49,575 nt of DNA from Rickettsiales bacterium. GTDB lineage: Bacteria; Pseudomonadota; Alphaproteobacteria; Rickettsiales; JABSSG01. Every line of letters starts with the position of its first letter. Positions within the stretch are counted from its first letter, which is position 1. Positions 26,939 to 35,747 of this stretch are shown in pieces. The translations under genes and the position numbers were made by a program. The notes beneath the pieces are model-generated. The model was not told the origin of the DNA. It was given only the letters and a program-made list of their open reading frames with translations, and made no database searches. The DNA lies in contig JAGVLN010000024.1 of NCBI GenBank assembly GCA_020049805.1, positions 1 to 49,575 of the forward strand, given 5' to 3'.

Positions 26939-28168
26939 ATGATGAATTTCAACGAAATGCGTCTACCACCAGTTCTTACCAAAGTACTAGATAGGTTAGA
27001 CTTTAAAAATGCTACGCCAATACAAGCTCAAACTATACCATTAGCCTTGGAAGGTAATGATATTATTGGCTCAGCGCAGACTGGTACAGGTAAAACTTTA
27101 GCTTTTATTTTGCCTACTATTAATAAATTACTTTCTACTCCTGAAGGGGCTGCTCTCATTTTGGCTCCAACTCGAGAGTTAGCACAACAGGTAATAAATG
27201 TCGCACGGCAATTACTTGATAATATTCCATCAATTAAAACTGCTCTTTTAATTGGGGGAGAGCCAATTTCTAAGCAATTTAATCAATTAAAACATAAGCC
27301 TAGGATAATTGTGGGTACACCAGGTAGAGTTATTGATCACTTAGAGCGTAAGACTTTAAGGTATGATAATATAACTTTCTTGGTTTTAGATGAAACAGAT
27401 AGAATGTTTGATATGGGATTTAGTATTCAAATTGAAAAAATTATCAATAAACTCCCAAAAAATAGACAAACTTTAATGTTTTCCGCTACCTTTTCGGCAA
27501 AAATAGAACAATTAGCAGCTAAATACTTGAATCAACCTAAACGTGTTGCTGTTGGTTCTAACATAACACCAGTATTGAGTCTTAAACAAGAATCTATGAA
27601 GGTAGTTGAAGCAGAAAAATATACTAAACTTCTACTACAATTAGATCAACGTCAAGGATCAATAATTGTTTTTGTAAAAACAAAGATTAACGCAGATCGC
27701 TTAGCTAGTAAATTATGTAAGGAAAAGCATGTTGCTTCGGCAATTCATGGTGATTTAAGGCAACATAAGCGTGAACGTGTAATTAAAGAATTTAGATATG
27801 GTCGTTGTCGAATTATGGTAGCAACAGACGTGGCAGCAAGGGGATTAGATGTGCCTCATGTTCAGCATGTTATTAATTATGATTTGCCACAAGATCCAGA
27901 AGATTATTTACATAGAGTAGGGCGGACTGCTAGAGCTGGTGCAGATGGTTGTGCTTTAAGTTTTATTTCTCCACAAGATGATAGAAAATGGTATGCAATT
28001 CAGAGATTTATGAATCCAAACCAACCAGATAATAACAAAACGCCATCTTCTAAATCGCGTAAGTTCTTTGGTAAGAAAAGAAGAAATACTTTTTCTGGTA
28101 AAAAAGTTAATAAACCTGAAAATTCAAATAACGCACATTTCAAAGTAAAAAAGAGAATTAGTCACTAA
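26939..28168 (+). CDS. DEAD-box RNA helicase, RhlE-like
   Basis: A 409-residue superfamily 2 RNA helicase. Motifs in order: Q motif TPIQAQT, Walker A AQTGTGKT at 46-53, PTRELAQ, GTPGR, motif II DETD in LDETDRMFDMGF, SATF, and HRVGRTARAG. The core ends near residue 360 and is followed by a Lys/Arg/Ser/Asn-rich basic tail, as in RhlE/RhlB-type proteins that act on ribosome assembly or mRNA decay. Motif II reads DETD instead of DEAD, a conservative variant. It starts at ATG 26939 (a second ATG follows at once). Confidence 0.9.
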   Translation: MMNFNEMRLPPVLTKVLDRLDFKNATPIQAQTIPLALEGNDIIGSAQTGTGKTLAFILPTINKLLSTPEGAALILAPTRELAQQVINVARQLLDNIPSIKTALLIGGEPISKQFNQLKHKPRIIVGTPGRVIDHLERKTLRYDNITFLVLDETDRMFDMGFSIQIEKIINKLPKNRQTLMFSATFSAKIEQLAAKYLNQPKRVAVGSNITPVLSLKQESMKVVEAEKYTKLLLQLDQRQGSIIVFVKTKINADRLASKLCKEKHVASAIHGDLRQHKRERVIKEFRYGRCRIMVATDVAARGLDVPHVQHVINYDLPQDPEDYLHRVGRTARAGADGCALSFISPQDDRKWYAIQRFMNPNQPDNNKTPSSKSRKFFGKKRRNTFSGKKVNKPENSNNAHFKVKKRISH

Positions 28169-28176
28169 TTCTCTTT
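28150..28176 (+). terminator. Terminator overlapping the helicase stop codon
   Basis: AAAGAGAATTAG (28150-28161) and CTAATTCTCTTT (28165-28176) form a perfect 12-bp stem with a 3-nt loop. The helicase stop TAA at 28166-28168 lies inside the 3' arm. Downstream sequence is A/T-rich, though without a long T run. Confidence 0.65.
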
Positions 28177-28200
28177 AATACTTATATTCATGAAGGTAAT

Positions 28201-28680
28201 ATGAATTTTGAGATTACTACTTTCAGCAGGAATGAATTTAGAACTTATTTAAAAAGTAATAAAACATATGATGTTTATTATGAAACAGCTGCGGGTGTTA
28301 TTCATATAAGTTTTACAAACTTAGGAATATATAAAGTAGAGTTCTGTAAAGATAAAAACTACGTATTGTCTTCTAAATTAGATATAAATACTTTGCTATT
28401 AGTAGGCACAGATTTCCAAATTAAAGTTTGGCAAGCTGCCTTAAAAGTCCCAAGCGGTAAAATTATCAGTTATCATGATTTGGCTAATAATATCGGTCAT
28501 AAGAACTCTTATAGAGCAGTAGCAAATGCTTTAGGGCAAAATAAATTAGCTTATTTTGTGCCATGCCATCGTATTATTCGTAAAGATGGTAGTCTTGGTG
28601 GATATTTTTGGGGTGTTAATAAAAAAGTGTCTTTATTGCAAGAAGAAGGAGTAAATATAGGTATTAATTTTAGAAGTTAA
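28201..28680 (+). CDS. ogt: Methylated-DNA-protein-cysteine methyltransferase
   Basis: O6-alkylguanine-DNA alkyltransferase transfers an alkyl group from guanine in DNA to its own cysteine, a one-use repair. The active-site motif VPCHRII has Cys122; the helix-turn-helix Arg region is SYRAVANALGQN and the C-terminal GGYFWGVNKK is conserved. The length is 159 residues, the short Ogt type without an Ada domain. It overlaps the convergent porin gene by 11 bp. Confidence 0.94.
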   Translation: MNFEITTFSRNEFRTYLKSNKTYDVYYETAAGVIHISFTNLGIYKVEFCKDKNYVLSSKLDINTLLLVGTDFQIKVWQAALKVPSGKIISYHDLANNIGHKNSYRAVANALGQNKLAYFVPCHRIIRKDGSLGGYFWGVNKKVSLLQEEGVNIGINFRS

Positions 28681-29887
28681 TTTCTGTTCTGATACCTAAA
28701 ATCAAAGCGTTTTTTGCTCCAACTGCGCCACAAGGATTAAAAATATACTGTATGTCTGGTTGGAGTGACATCCAAGGTTTTAAAAAATCTTGATAAGTTA
28801 TTTCTACACCATATTCTGAGCGTGGAATATTTATTCCTAAATTTTGTTGAGATTGACGGAACTTAGGTGAATTAAATGCCTGGAGCCACCCTATAGCTAA
28901 AGTACCTTTTTCTCGGGAAGGAAATATTCCTTTGTAGCTAAACCCTCCAGTCCATGCATAGCTAAATTGAGAAGTATTAGCATCAGTTTTACCTGCTCTA
29001 AGAAATGCTATAATACCATTATTTGGTTTACCAGGCACAGTAGTGATTTGTTTTTCTATCATAGTATATATGCCATATGATTCTTGCTTTACACTAGGAT
29101 TAAGTGTGTCTGGAAATTTTTTGGTATATTTCCATGTACCTATAGATAACCGATTATTAGCTGGAGTAATTCCTGCTTCTGCAATTAAGAATGCTCCGGC
29201 ATTAGGATGGAAATTATAATGTTGGCTTTTCTCAACATTTGCTGTATTTGGTATAGCATTCATTATTGCAAGTTGAGCATACAAATTATCAGATGGAATA
29301 ATTTTAATCCTAGTTGCTAATGAATTAGAACTATAATAATTTGGATCATCGCTATTAGTAGTAGATAACTCAGAACCCACTCCAAAGGATGGATTAATAA
29401 ATACTCCACTAGAGTCAGTTACGTAAAATTCATAGCTAAAATCATATAGCCCAGCTAATAAATTTAATTTATCGTTAACCAAATTTTGGCTAAGCCAAGC
29501 TTCATCAACTTGAGTAAAATCATAAGTTGCTTCATTGTGATCTATGCCTTGAGAGGTACCTACATATTTTTGATTTGGATGGCCGAAGTTATTACGATAA
29601 ACATAAATTTTACCTTTGCTTCCTTCTATATTCCATAATTTAGAACCATCAAGAAAAACATAAAAATCAATTTCATCAACAAACTGACTGCCAGTTCTAA
29701 TACCTCCAGAAACATTGCTGATAAGATCTAGAGTGTAATCTAATTCTATATCAATTCCATCTTTTGCTAGTTCAGTTCTTTTTTTACCCCAGTCTCCTGT
29801 AAGTTTAGTTTTTGCATAGTCTTGAGTATCGGAATTAGCTACTGACATGCATAGAAAAATAGAAATAATGATAAAGAAAATTTTCAT
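28670..29887 (-). CDS. OprB-type carbohydrate-selective outer-membrane porin
   Basis: A 405-residue outer-membrane protein with a signal peptide (residues 1-19, MKIFFIIISIFLCMSVANS). The mature N-terminus has the OprB-family motif LTGDWGKKRTELAKDGID. The rest is alternating beta-strand sequence, and the protein ends in phenylalanine (IRTEINF), the outer-membrane assembly signal. OprB porins form channels for sugars or small solutes. A TTGACA promoter and a ~130-nt leader lie upstream. It overlaps ogt by 11 bp at the 3' end. Confidence 0.88.
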   Translation of the reverse strand: MKIFFIIISIFLCMSVANSDTQDYAKTKLTGDWGKKRTELAKDGIDIELDYTLDLISNVSGGIRTGSQFVDEIDFYVFLDGSKLWNIEGSKGKIYVYRNNFGHPNQKYVGTSQGIDHNEATYDFTQVDEAWLSQNLVNDKLNLLAGLYDFSYEFYVTDSSGVFINPSFGVGSELSTTNSDDPNYYSSNSLATRIKIIPSDNLYAQLAIMNAIPNTANVEKSQHYNFHPNAGAFLIAEAGITPANNRLSIGTWKYTKKFPDTLNPSVKQESYGIYTMIEKQITTVPGKPNNGIIAFLRAGKTDANTSQFSYAWTGGFSYKGIFPSREKGTLAIGWLQAFNSPKFRQSQQNLGINIPRSEYGVEITYQDFLKPWMSLQPDIQYIFNPCGAVGAKNALILGIRTEINF

Positions 29888-29962
29888 GCTAAGTTACGAT
29901 TAATAAGGTTTAAAAATTTATTTGTTAAAATCATAGGTGAATAATTCTCCATACCTTCCTAT

Positions 29963-30016
29963 CTTAGAATGTTCTGAACTGTCTATTTAGCTGCTTTTAG
30001 ATCTAAATATTCTAAG
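29963..30016 (-). other. Inverted repeat at the start of the porin leader
   Basis: CTTAGAAT (29963-29970) pairs with ATTCTAAG (30009-30016), and inside it TATTTAG pairs with the overlapping CTAAATA. It would form a hairpin at the very start of the porin transcript. It could stabilise the mRNA. The remainder of 29888-30102 shows no gene. Confidence 0.3.
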
Positions 30017-30042
30017 TTTAGTCCTATATAGATGCTTGTCAA
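30015..30042 (-). promoter_or_regulatory. Putative porin promoter
   Basis: On the minus strand a perfect TTGACA (30042-30037), a 16-bp spacer and TAAACT (30020-30015, 4 of 6) lie about 130 bp upstream of the porin ATG. Confidence 0.45.
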
Positions 30043-30054
30043 ATATAAATAGGT

Positions 30055-30077
30055 TGTAAGGCTGCAGTCCTCTTACA
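30055..30077 (-). terminator. Weak terminator after the HAD phosphatase gene
   Basis: TGTAAG (30055-30060) pairs with CTTACA (30072-30077), a 6-bp stem with an 11-nt loop, 26 bp after the stop of the HAD gene and just before the porin promoter. The following sequence is AT-rich. Low confidence because the stem is short. Confidence 0.3.
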
Positions 30078-30102
30078 TTGAATAATTTTGTGTGATATGA
30101 AT

Positions 30103-30756
30103 TTATTTTTTAGTTTTAGGTTCGATAATATGAGCGATTATATCGTACATGTTTTCAGTTTTAAGATACACATGAGCTTTGCCTTCTAAATGATGATCAT
30201 TATTAATAGCAATCCCTTTGCCAACAGTTGCGAATAAAGGAACATCAGTTAATGAATCACCAATTGCTACTACTCTATTTAATTCAATGCCATAACTATT
30301 TGCGAGATTAGTAATATGTAAGACTTTGCGATCACCGTTACAAGATGTAATATTAGTTGCTTCTATATTATTAGGTTTTAATTCATAACTAGTGCCGTAA
30401 GCATGGTCAAAATCATATCTTTGTTTAAATATATCAGCAAACATTTGGCTAGAAGAAGTAGCAAGAGCGGTAGTGATGTTGTGATTTTTCAATTTTTTAA
30501 GAGTCTTATCCAGCCCTTTTATTATTGGCAAAGTTTCAAAATGTTGATCAATATAGTTAGTTGATAATTCTTTCATGAGAGGAATTATTTTATCCATAAA
30601 AATAATCGAGTCAATTTCACGCCGATAAAATTTTTCTTCTAATAATGATACTTGTTCTTTTACTCCTAATAATTCTGCAAAATGTAAAAATGCAGTGGTA
30701 TTTCTTAATATAGTACCATCTAGGTCAAAGCAGGCAATTTTATATTTTGGTTCCAT
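30103..30756 (-). CDS. HAD-superfamily phosphatase, SerB-like (HAD-IB)
   Basis: The 217-residue cytoplasmic hydrolase has motif I CFDLDGTIL with nucleophile Asp11 and Asp13, motif II as TALATSSS, and motif III/IV GDSLTDVPLF. The helical cap after motif I (about 18-85) is the HAD-IB type shared with phosphoserine phosphatase. Such proteins remove phosphate from small molecules; the substrate is not given by sequence. It is the last gene of a minus-strand run and starts 5 bp after the Nudix gene stop. Confidence 0.85.
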   Translation of the reverse strand: MEPKYKIACFDLDGTILRNTTAFLHFAELLGVKEQVSLLEEKFYRREIDSIIFMDKIIPLMKELSTNYIDQHFETLPIIKGLDKTLKKLKNHNITTALATSSSQMFADIFKQRYDFDHAYGTSYELKPNNIEATNITSCNGDRKVLHITNLANSYGIELNRVVAIGDSLTDVPLFATVGKGIAINNDHHLEGKAHVYLKTENMYDIIAHIIEPKTKK

Positions 30757-30761
30757 AAATA

Positions 30762-31232
30762 TTAAACTAGAAAGTTATTTAACTGATCAAATGTACAACC
30801 AGATTCGATCAAGGTTTGTATTGGTTTAAATAAAGGATTTGGTAAATCTTCCCACTTAAACCATTGCCACTGAGAGCATTTTGTTGGCTCTTTAATTTCC
30901 GGTATTCCTTTTTGATATTTGGCAATCATGAAAATAGTTATATACTGAGTCGATTTTTCTAGGAACACATTATTAACCCAAGGACCTTTCTTTACATTTT
31001 TGATTTCTAAGCCTGTTTCTTCTAAAGTCTCGCGGATCGCGCATTCTTCAGGAGTTTCTCCATATTCTAAATGACCTCCAGTGAATGCCCAGCTGTCATG
31101 TCCGATGGAATTTATTCTTTTGCCAAGTAAAACTTTATCCTTGTTAATAATTATGACGCCTATCCCAACTCTTATCAGCATAAAATTTACTATTTTTTGT
31201 GGATTATACTCCTCAAATTCAATAAATTTCAA
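30762..31232 (-). CDS. Nudix hydrolase (NUDT15/MTH2-like)
   Basis: The Nudix box is complete: GGHLEYGETPEECAI followed by RETLEETGL, matching GX5EX7REUXEEXGU, around residues 52-75. The protein has 156 residues. GIGVIIINKDKVLLGKR and DSWAFTGGHLE give the typical N-terminal half, and the C-terminal WFKWEDLPNPLF is common in the NUDT15-like branch that hydrolyses oxidised or unusual nucleoside triphosphates. A 4-bp ATGA-type overlap with bolA indicates coupling. Confidence 0.9.
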   Translation of the reverse strand: MKFIEFEEYNPQKIVNFMLIRVGIGVIIINKDKVLLGKRINSIGHDSWAFTGGHLEYGETPEECAIRETLEETGLEIKNVKKGPWVNNVFLEKSTQYITIFMIAKYQKGIPEIKEPTKCSQWQWFKWEDLPNPLFKPIQTLIESGCTFDQLNNFLV

Positions 31233-31519
31233 CTAGATAATTTAGTGTATTCTTCAGGAGTTAGCGCTTGAATAGATAAGGCGTGAATCTGATTCTTAAG
31301 TTGTACAGCAAGTAATTGATAAATTTTTTTATGGCGTTGGAGCTTGTTTTGATTAATAAAATATTCAGAAACAATCAATAAGTGAAAATGTGTTTCTCCA
31401 GATTCATTCCACCCACCATGCCCTTTATGCTTATGGCTTTCATTTATGATCTCTAATTTTAAAGGATCTAAAATGGCTAAATCACTTTTAATACTATCTA
31501 CTAATTTGCTCACTTTCAC
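31229..31519 (-). CDS. BolA family protein
   Basis: BolA-family proteins pair with monothiol glutaredoxins (Grx4 type) and take part in iron-sulfur cluster handling; the 96-residue length is typical. The family pattern HKGHGGWNESGETHFHLLIVS (with the conserved His) is at about residues 30-50, followed by RHKKIYQLLA. The gene begins inside the end of ruvC (26-bp overlap) and ends 4 bp inside the Nudix gene. Confidence 0.93.
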   Translation of the reverse strand: MKVSKLVDSIKSDLAILDPLKLEIINESHKHKGHGGWNESGETHFHLLIVSEYFINQNKLQRHKKIYQLLAVQLKNQIHALSIQALTPEEYTKLSS

Positions 31520-32015
31520 TAACTCTAGAATTGAATTTATTACAAGTTAAGTGACAGATTGCTATAGCTAACGCATCAGCTTCATTATGATCTGAAACCT
31601 TATATTTTAATAAATGGTTAACCATAGTTGCTACTTGAACTTTATCTGCTTTACCATTACCTACTATCGATTTTTTAACAAATCTAGCAGCATATTCATA
31701 GACTTTTAAATTAGCTTTAGCAGCTGCTACAATTGCTACTCCTCGTGCCTGTCCTAGCTTAAGTGAAGAAATAGGGTTGTCATTAACATATGTTTCTTCA
31801 ATAGCAAAAACCTGTGGTTTATATTTTGTTATAATATCACACAGGTTAGTATAAATATTTAACAGTTTTTCAGGTAATGACAATTTGCTATTAATATCTA
31901 GTGAGCCACTAGCTACGTAACTTAATTTACTTCCTTCCATAGATACAATGCTCCAGCCAGTACTGTTTAGGCCAGGATCAACGCCCATTACTATTTGAGT
32001 AAATTTTTCATTCAT
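31494..32015 (-). CDS. ruvC: Holliday junction resolvase RuvC
   Basis: RuvC is the dimeric endonuclease that cuts Holliday junctions, usually with RuvAB. The acidic active site is visible: Asp13 in GVDPGLNSTGW, a Glu in FAIEETYV, and the DHNEADALAIA motif near the C-terminus. The 173 residues match the family. ruvA and ruvB are not in the window. It overlaps bolA by 26 bp and starts 2 bp after yebC. Confidence 0.97.
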   Translation of the reverse strand: MNEKFTQIVMGVDPGLNSTGWSIVSMEGSKLSYVASGSLDINSKLSLPEKLLNIYTNLCDIITKYKPQVFAIEETYVNDNPISSLKLGQARGVAIVAAAKANLKVYEYAARFVKKSIVGNGKADKVQVATMVNHLLKYKVSDHNEADALAIAICHLTCNKFNSRVSESEQISR

Positions 32016-32017
32016 GA

Positions 32018-32770
32018 TTAAATTTTAATTTTATCTGCTATTGTATCAGCAATTATATAGTTTCCACAAACATATTGTACGTCATCATTATCTTCTAATG
32101 CATCAACTAGTTTTATAAGTTTTTCAGCAGTTTCAACATCATTTACTTCGATATAATTTTTAGGCTTCCATGATAATCTAGCTAAATCTGGATCACCAAA
32201 TTTTTTGGCCATGTGATCGCGAACTTCGTTAAAATGATCAGGAGCGCAGATAATTTCATGAGTATTGTTTTCATAGGTGCATTCATCAGCTCCAGCTTCG
32301 ATTGCTTCATTCAGTACTGCCTCTTCATTTAAGCCTTCTCGAGAGAAGCTAATTAATCCAATACGATCAAACATATAACTAACACTTCCTGGTTCACCAG
32401 CATGGCCTCCTGCTTTGCTAAAACATGTTTTAACTTCAGAAGCTGTACGATTTTTATTATCAGATAAAGCTTCAACTATAAGAGCTATCCCTCCTGGAGC
32501 ATAACCTTCATAGCGAATCTCATCAAAATTTTCTCCTTCATGAGAAGATGAACCTTTTTTAATTGCGGCTTCTATACGATCTTTTGGTAAGTTAGCAGCT
32601 CTTGCAGTTGCGATTGCTGCACGTAATCTTGGGTTAAAATTTGGGTCCGGTTGTCCTGAACGAACAGCAGTTGTTATTTCACGGATTAGTTTAGTAAATT
32701 GCTTTGCTCTTTTAGCATCTTGAGCGCCTTTACGATGCATAATATTTTTAAATTGTGAATGACCAGCCAT
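32018..32770 (-). CDS. YebC/TACO1 family protein
   Basis: The opening MAGHSQFKNIMHRKGAQDAK is the family signature; the 250 residues cover the three domains. Members have been described as DNA-binding regulators and, more recently, as factors that help ribosomes through polyproline stretches. It sits immediately before ruvC, a linkage widespread in bacteria. Confidence 0.95.
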   Translation of the reverse strand: MAGHSQFKNIMHRKGAQDAKRAKQFTKLIREITTAVRSGQPDPNFNPRLRAAIATARAANLPKDRIEAAIKKGSSSHEGENFDEIRYEGYAPGGIALIVEALSDNKNRTASEVKTCFSKAGGHAGEPGSVSYMFDRIGLISFSREGLNEEAVLNEAIEAGADECTYENNTHEIICAPDHFNEVRDHMAKKFGDPDLARLSWKPKNYIEVNDVETAEKLIKLVDALEDNDDVQYVCGNYIIADTIADKIKI

Positions 32771-32784
32771 TTATAACCTCTTAA

Positions 32785-33390
32785 TTAATCTGTTAAATTA
32801 CTATATCCTACAGCTTTTAAAAGTTGAGTAGTTTCATACATAGGTAGCCCAGCAACATTTGAGTGAGTACCACGCATAAATTTAATATATCTACTAGCAA
32901 TACCAAGTATTGAATATCCCCCAGATTTTCCACGTCCTTCTTGACTATGGATAAAATGCTCGATTTCAGCTTCAGTTAATTTTCTGAATTGTACCATCGA
33001 ACAAGCAATTTTTTCTTTAATAGTAACTATTTTTCCATCTAATATTTTTGCACAGCATACAGCAGTGTAAACAGTATGTCTTCTACCAGATGATAATTTA
33101 CAGTAATACCGCAGCATTTGATCATCATTTGTTTTATGAAAAATCTTTCCACCACAAACTGTAGTGGTATCAGCGGTTATTACAATAGCATTTTTAACCA
33201 TTAGAGCGGCTGCTTTCATTTTATCGCGTGTAACTCTTAGAACGTAATGTTTTGGATTTTCTTTATCTATAGAGGATTCATCAATATCTACAGTAATTAC
33301 TTTATCAACTTTAAATCCAGAATTTTTTAATAAGGACAACCTACTTGGAGAAGCTGAAGCTAAAACCAATGGTAGCGATTTGTTAATCAT
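32785..33390 (-). CDS. maf: Maf-like nucleotide pyrophosphatase
   Basis: Maf proteins hydrolyse non-canonical or pyrimidine nucleoside triphosphates and can affect septum formation. LASASPSRLSLLKNSGF (residues ~10-26) is the N-terminal phosphate-binding segment, followed by ITADTTTV and SGRRHTVYTAV. The 201 residues are normal. A SGGYSILGIASRYI region completes the fold. infA ends 5 bp upstream; infA-maf pairing is common in alphaproteobacteria. Confidence 0.94.
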   Translation of the reverse strand: MINKSLPLVLASASPSRLSLLKNSGFKVDKVITVDIDESSIDKENPKHYVLRVTRDKMKAAALMVKNAIVITADTTTVCGGKIFHKTNDDQMLRYYCKLSSGRRHTVYTAVCCAKILDGKIVTIKEKIACSMVQFRKLTEAEIEHFIHSQEGRGKSGGYSILGIASRYIKFMRGTHSNVAGLPMYETTQLLKAVGYSNLTD

Positions 33391-33395
33391 AGAAA

Positions 33396-33617
33396 TTAAT
33401 TTTTATGCCGTAGTATAATTCTTGCTTTAGTTAAATCATACGGTGTCATTTCAACAGCAACTTCGTCTGCTACCAGGATACGAATACGGTTTTTACGCAT
33501 TCTGCCTGATGTATGAGCAATAACTTCGTGACCATTTTCTAATTTTACTCGAAACATTGCATTTGGTAATAGTTCAGTTACCACACCTTTAAATTGTATT
33601 AATTCTTCTTTTGCCAT
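33396..33617 (-). CDS. infA: Translation initiation factor IF-1
   Basis: IF-1 binds the ribosomal A site during initiation. The 73-residue OB-fold protein is full length: [20 protein letters not shown] at the start, then [21 protein letters not shown], and [12 protein letters not shown] at the end. The 124-bp gap upstream (33618-33741) holds no gene I can see and probably carries a promoter for infA-maf-yebC-ruvC-bolA. Confidence 0.97.
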   Translation of the reverse strand: MAKEELIQFKGVVTELLPNAMFRVKLENGHEVIAHTSGRMRKNRIRILVADEVAVEMTPYDLTKARIILRHKN

Positions 33618-33741
33618 TATCTACTTACTTATTATATTAATTAATCAATTATACTGATTTTACTAAAGTTTACAAGAGCTTGTAATGATTCTCCTACTTC
33701 TTTTGTATAAAATTTATATATGGCAGAAGCAACATGATTAT

Positions 33742-34938
33742 TTATTCTTTAGCAGCAGCGAGACTAGCCAATTTAGCAATTAAATTATATGCAGAGATTT
33801 TATCACTCTCATTTTGCATAGTTGTAGGATCATTGGTGATTTCTGAACCTTTGCTATTTAAATTATTTACATCGTTTTTTAACGCATTAGTCCTAAAAAA
33901 ACAATCTACTGGTTCCCCATTTACTAAGTAAGAAAGTGGTTCAGCTGGATGACCATTAATTTTATTAATTGTTTTTATTCCTTCTTGGATAATTACTTCT
34001 GAATTAACTACCCCTTCTTTTATTATGTCCATTTTGTTTCTAATTTTTTTATTAATAGCATGAATTTCCTCACCGCTGGTGGCAGTCATAATTCCCATTC
34101 CGTAAGTGCCACGTTCAGCTTTAATATATACATAAGGTTGATCTTGAATACCGTATTCTTGATATTTTTTTTGTAAAAAATTGATTATTTTATCTACAGC
34201 TTTGGCAACGCATTCAATACCTATTTGCTCTTTAAAGTCTATTTTACCACACCGGTGATGAACAGCTGATAATAGAAATTTATCTAAATTAAAATTCTGG
34301 CAAAAATCTTCGAGTATTCTATCATAAGAGGCAAAATGCTTAGATTTAGTACGTTGATACCATCCATAATTTGTATCTGGAATAATTGGTTGGGATATAT
34401 TTATTAGTTCAAATGGGACGCCTGATGTTAGATCAGTATTTATTAGAATGAGGTCAGGTGTAAATTTGTCTTTAGTAATTAATTTATCACCATTTTTTTC
34501 GGCTAATGATATATTTAGGGAAGGAGCATTTTTCTTAATTTCTGAAATAGTATTCTCATCTGTAGTAATAAGAGCTATCTCTACAGTTTTACCTGCTTCT
34601 TCCAAGAGAGTTTTTAGCACGCCTATATTAGTAAAATAAAAATTATTTCTTGAATGATTTTCAGGGATAATCAGTATTTTATTATGATTAGGATAATAAT
34701 GTTCTAAATACTCTTTAACATTACTAGTTGCTAATTTTAGGCCCGTCGATGTTAAGTTGTTAAATCCAGCTGGAAATAAATTAGTATCGACAGGAACAAT
34801 TTTATATCCTGAATCTCTGATATCAACTGAACTATAAAAACATCTTTTAATATCTTTATATTGAGCTGCAAACCAATTTTTGATTTCTGATTCTTTAGTT
34901 AATAATAAATTTTGTAATATATTGTTAATTGAATTCAT
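33742..34938 (-). CDS. gshA: Glutamate-cysteine ligase, proteobacterial GshA type
   Basis: Glutamate-cysteine ligase makes gamma-glutamylcysteine, the first step of glutathione synthesis. This is the ferrooxidans-type GshA (TIGR02049-like), an ATP-grasp-like enzyme unrelated in sequence to E. coli GshA. Recognisable segments are VPVDTNLFPAGFNNL (residues ~48-62), IIPENHSRNNFY, IPDTNYGWYQRTKSKHF and YIKAERGTYGMGIM. The 398 residues are slightly short of the usual ~430. rsmE lies directly upstream on the same strand, a linkage seen in alphaproteobacteria. Confidence 0.88.
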   Translation of the reverse strand: MNSINNILQNLLLTKESEIKNWFAAQYKDIKRCFYSSVDIRDSGYKIVPVDTNLFPAGFNNLTSTGLKLATSNVKEYLEHYYPNHNKILIIPENHSRNNFYFTNIGVLKTLLEEAGKTVEIALITTDENTISEIKKNAPSLNISLAEKNGDKLITKDKFTPDLILINTDLTSGVPFELINISQPIIPDTNYGWYQRTKSKHFASYDRILEDFCQNFNLDKFLLSAVHHRCGKIDFKEQIGIECVAKAVDKIINFLQKKYQEYGIQDQPYVYIKAERGTYGMGIMTATSGEEIHAINKKIRNKMDIIKEGVVNSEVIIQEGIKTINKINGHPAEPLSYLVNGEPVDCFFRTNALKNDVNNLNSKGSEITNDPTTMQNESDKISAYNLIAKLASLAAAKE

Positions 34939-34952
34939 GTTCCTATATTTAT

Positions 34953-35714
34953 TTAACTTCTGGGAGCGAGGTTAGTATCGCCAATTAAAAATTGTAAGCA
35001 ACTAATACAAAATAAAGCTGCTGTTTCTGCTCTTAATATTCGTGGTCCAATATGTATGGAGTGAACTTGTTTATGTTGAATTAATAATTCTCTTTCTTGA
35101 GTTGTAAATCCTCCTTCTGGTCCTATTAATATAATATAGTTTTTATTAGTATCAAGAGAGGGAGCTAATTTATTTAATGATACATTAGTTTCTTGCTCGT
35201 TACAAAAAATGATTTGTTCGTCTAAGGTTAAGTTGTTTAAAGCTGAGTTTAAAGTAACTAAAGGGGATAATTTGGGTAATGTAAGCCTCTCTGACTGTTC
35301 AACAGCTTGAATTATGTAGCTGTTGATTTTGTCTGTATTAAAAGTTCTAACAATTGATCTTTCAGTAATAATAGGTATTAATCTATTTACACCTAATTCT
35401 ACTGCTTTCTCTACAAGAAAGTGAAGTTTGTCAGGTTTAATAGGTGAAAACATTAAGGTGGTTTTATTTACTTGTTGTTGGAGGCGTAATTGTTTAATTA
35501 TTTTGGCGCATAGTTTATTTTTTTCAGTGATGTCAATTTTGGCAAGCCATTCACCTTGAGACTCATTAAATATTTTTATATAATCCCCTTGCCTTACTCT
35601 TAAAACATGCAATAAATGGTGAAGTTTTTGGCCAGTAAAAGTAATAAGAGAATTAATGGAAAAATTCTCTGGGCAATAGACGCATTTTAAATTATTATAA
35701 TGTTGAATACTCAT
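34953..35714 (-). CDS. rsmE: 16S rRNA m3U1498 methyltransferase
   Basis: RsmE methylates U1498 of 16S rRNA with S-adenosylmethionine and has a SPOUT knot fold. The start at 35714 (MSIQHYNNLKCVYC) gives 253 residues; a TTG four codons upstream is possible. Family segments are HHLLHVLRVRQGD (PUA-like domain), LVEKAVELGVNRLIP, and the knot IGPEGGFTTQERELL with LGPRILRAETAAL-type ending. gshA follows 14 bp downstream. Confidence 0.94.
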   Translation of the reverse strand: MSIQHYNNLKCVYCPENFSINSLITFTGQKLHHLLHVLRVRQGDYIKIFNESQGEWLAKIDITEKNKLCAKIIKQLRLQQQVNKTTLMFSPIKPDKLHFLVEKAVELGVNRLIPIITERSIVRTFNTDKINSYIIQAVEQSERLTLPKLSPLVTLNSALNNLTLDEQIIFCNEQETNVSLNKLAPSLDTNKNYIILIGPEGGFTTQERELLIQHKQVHSIHIGPRILRAETAALFCISCLQFLIGDTNLAPRS

Positions 35715-35747
35715 TCTTGTTCTCAATCAATAATACATGGATTATAG

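Noticed and set aside
27392-27403. DETD in place of DEAD as a sign of an inactive helicase
   Set aside because: The aspartate and glutamate needed for Mg-ATP hydrolysis are kept, and all other motifs are intact; it is a tolerated variant.
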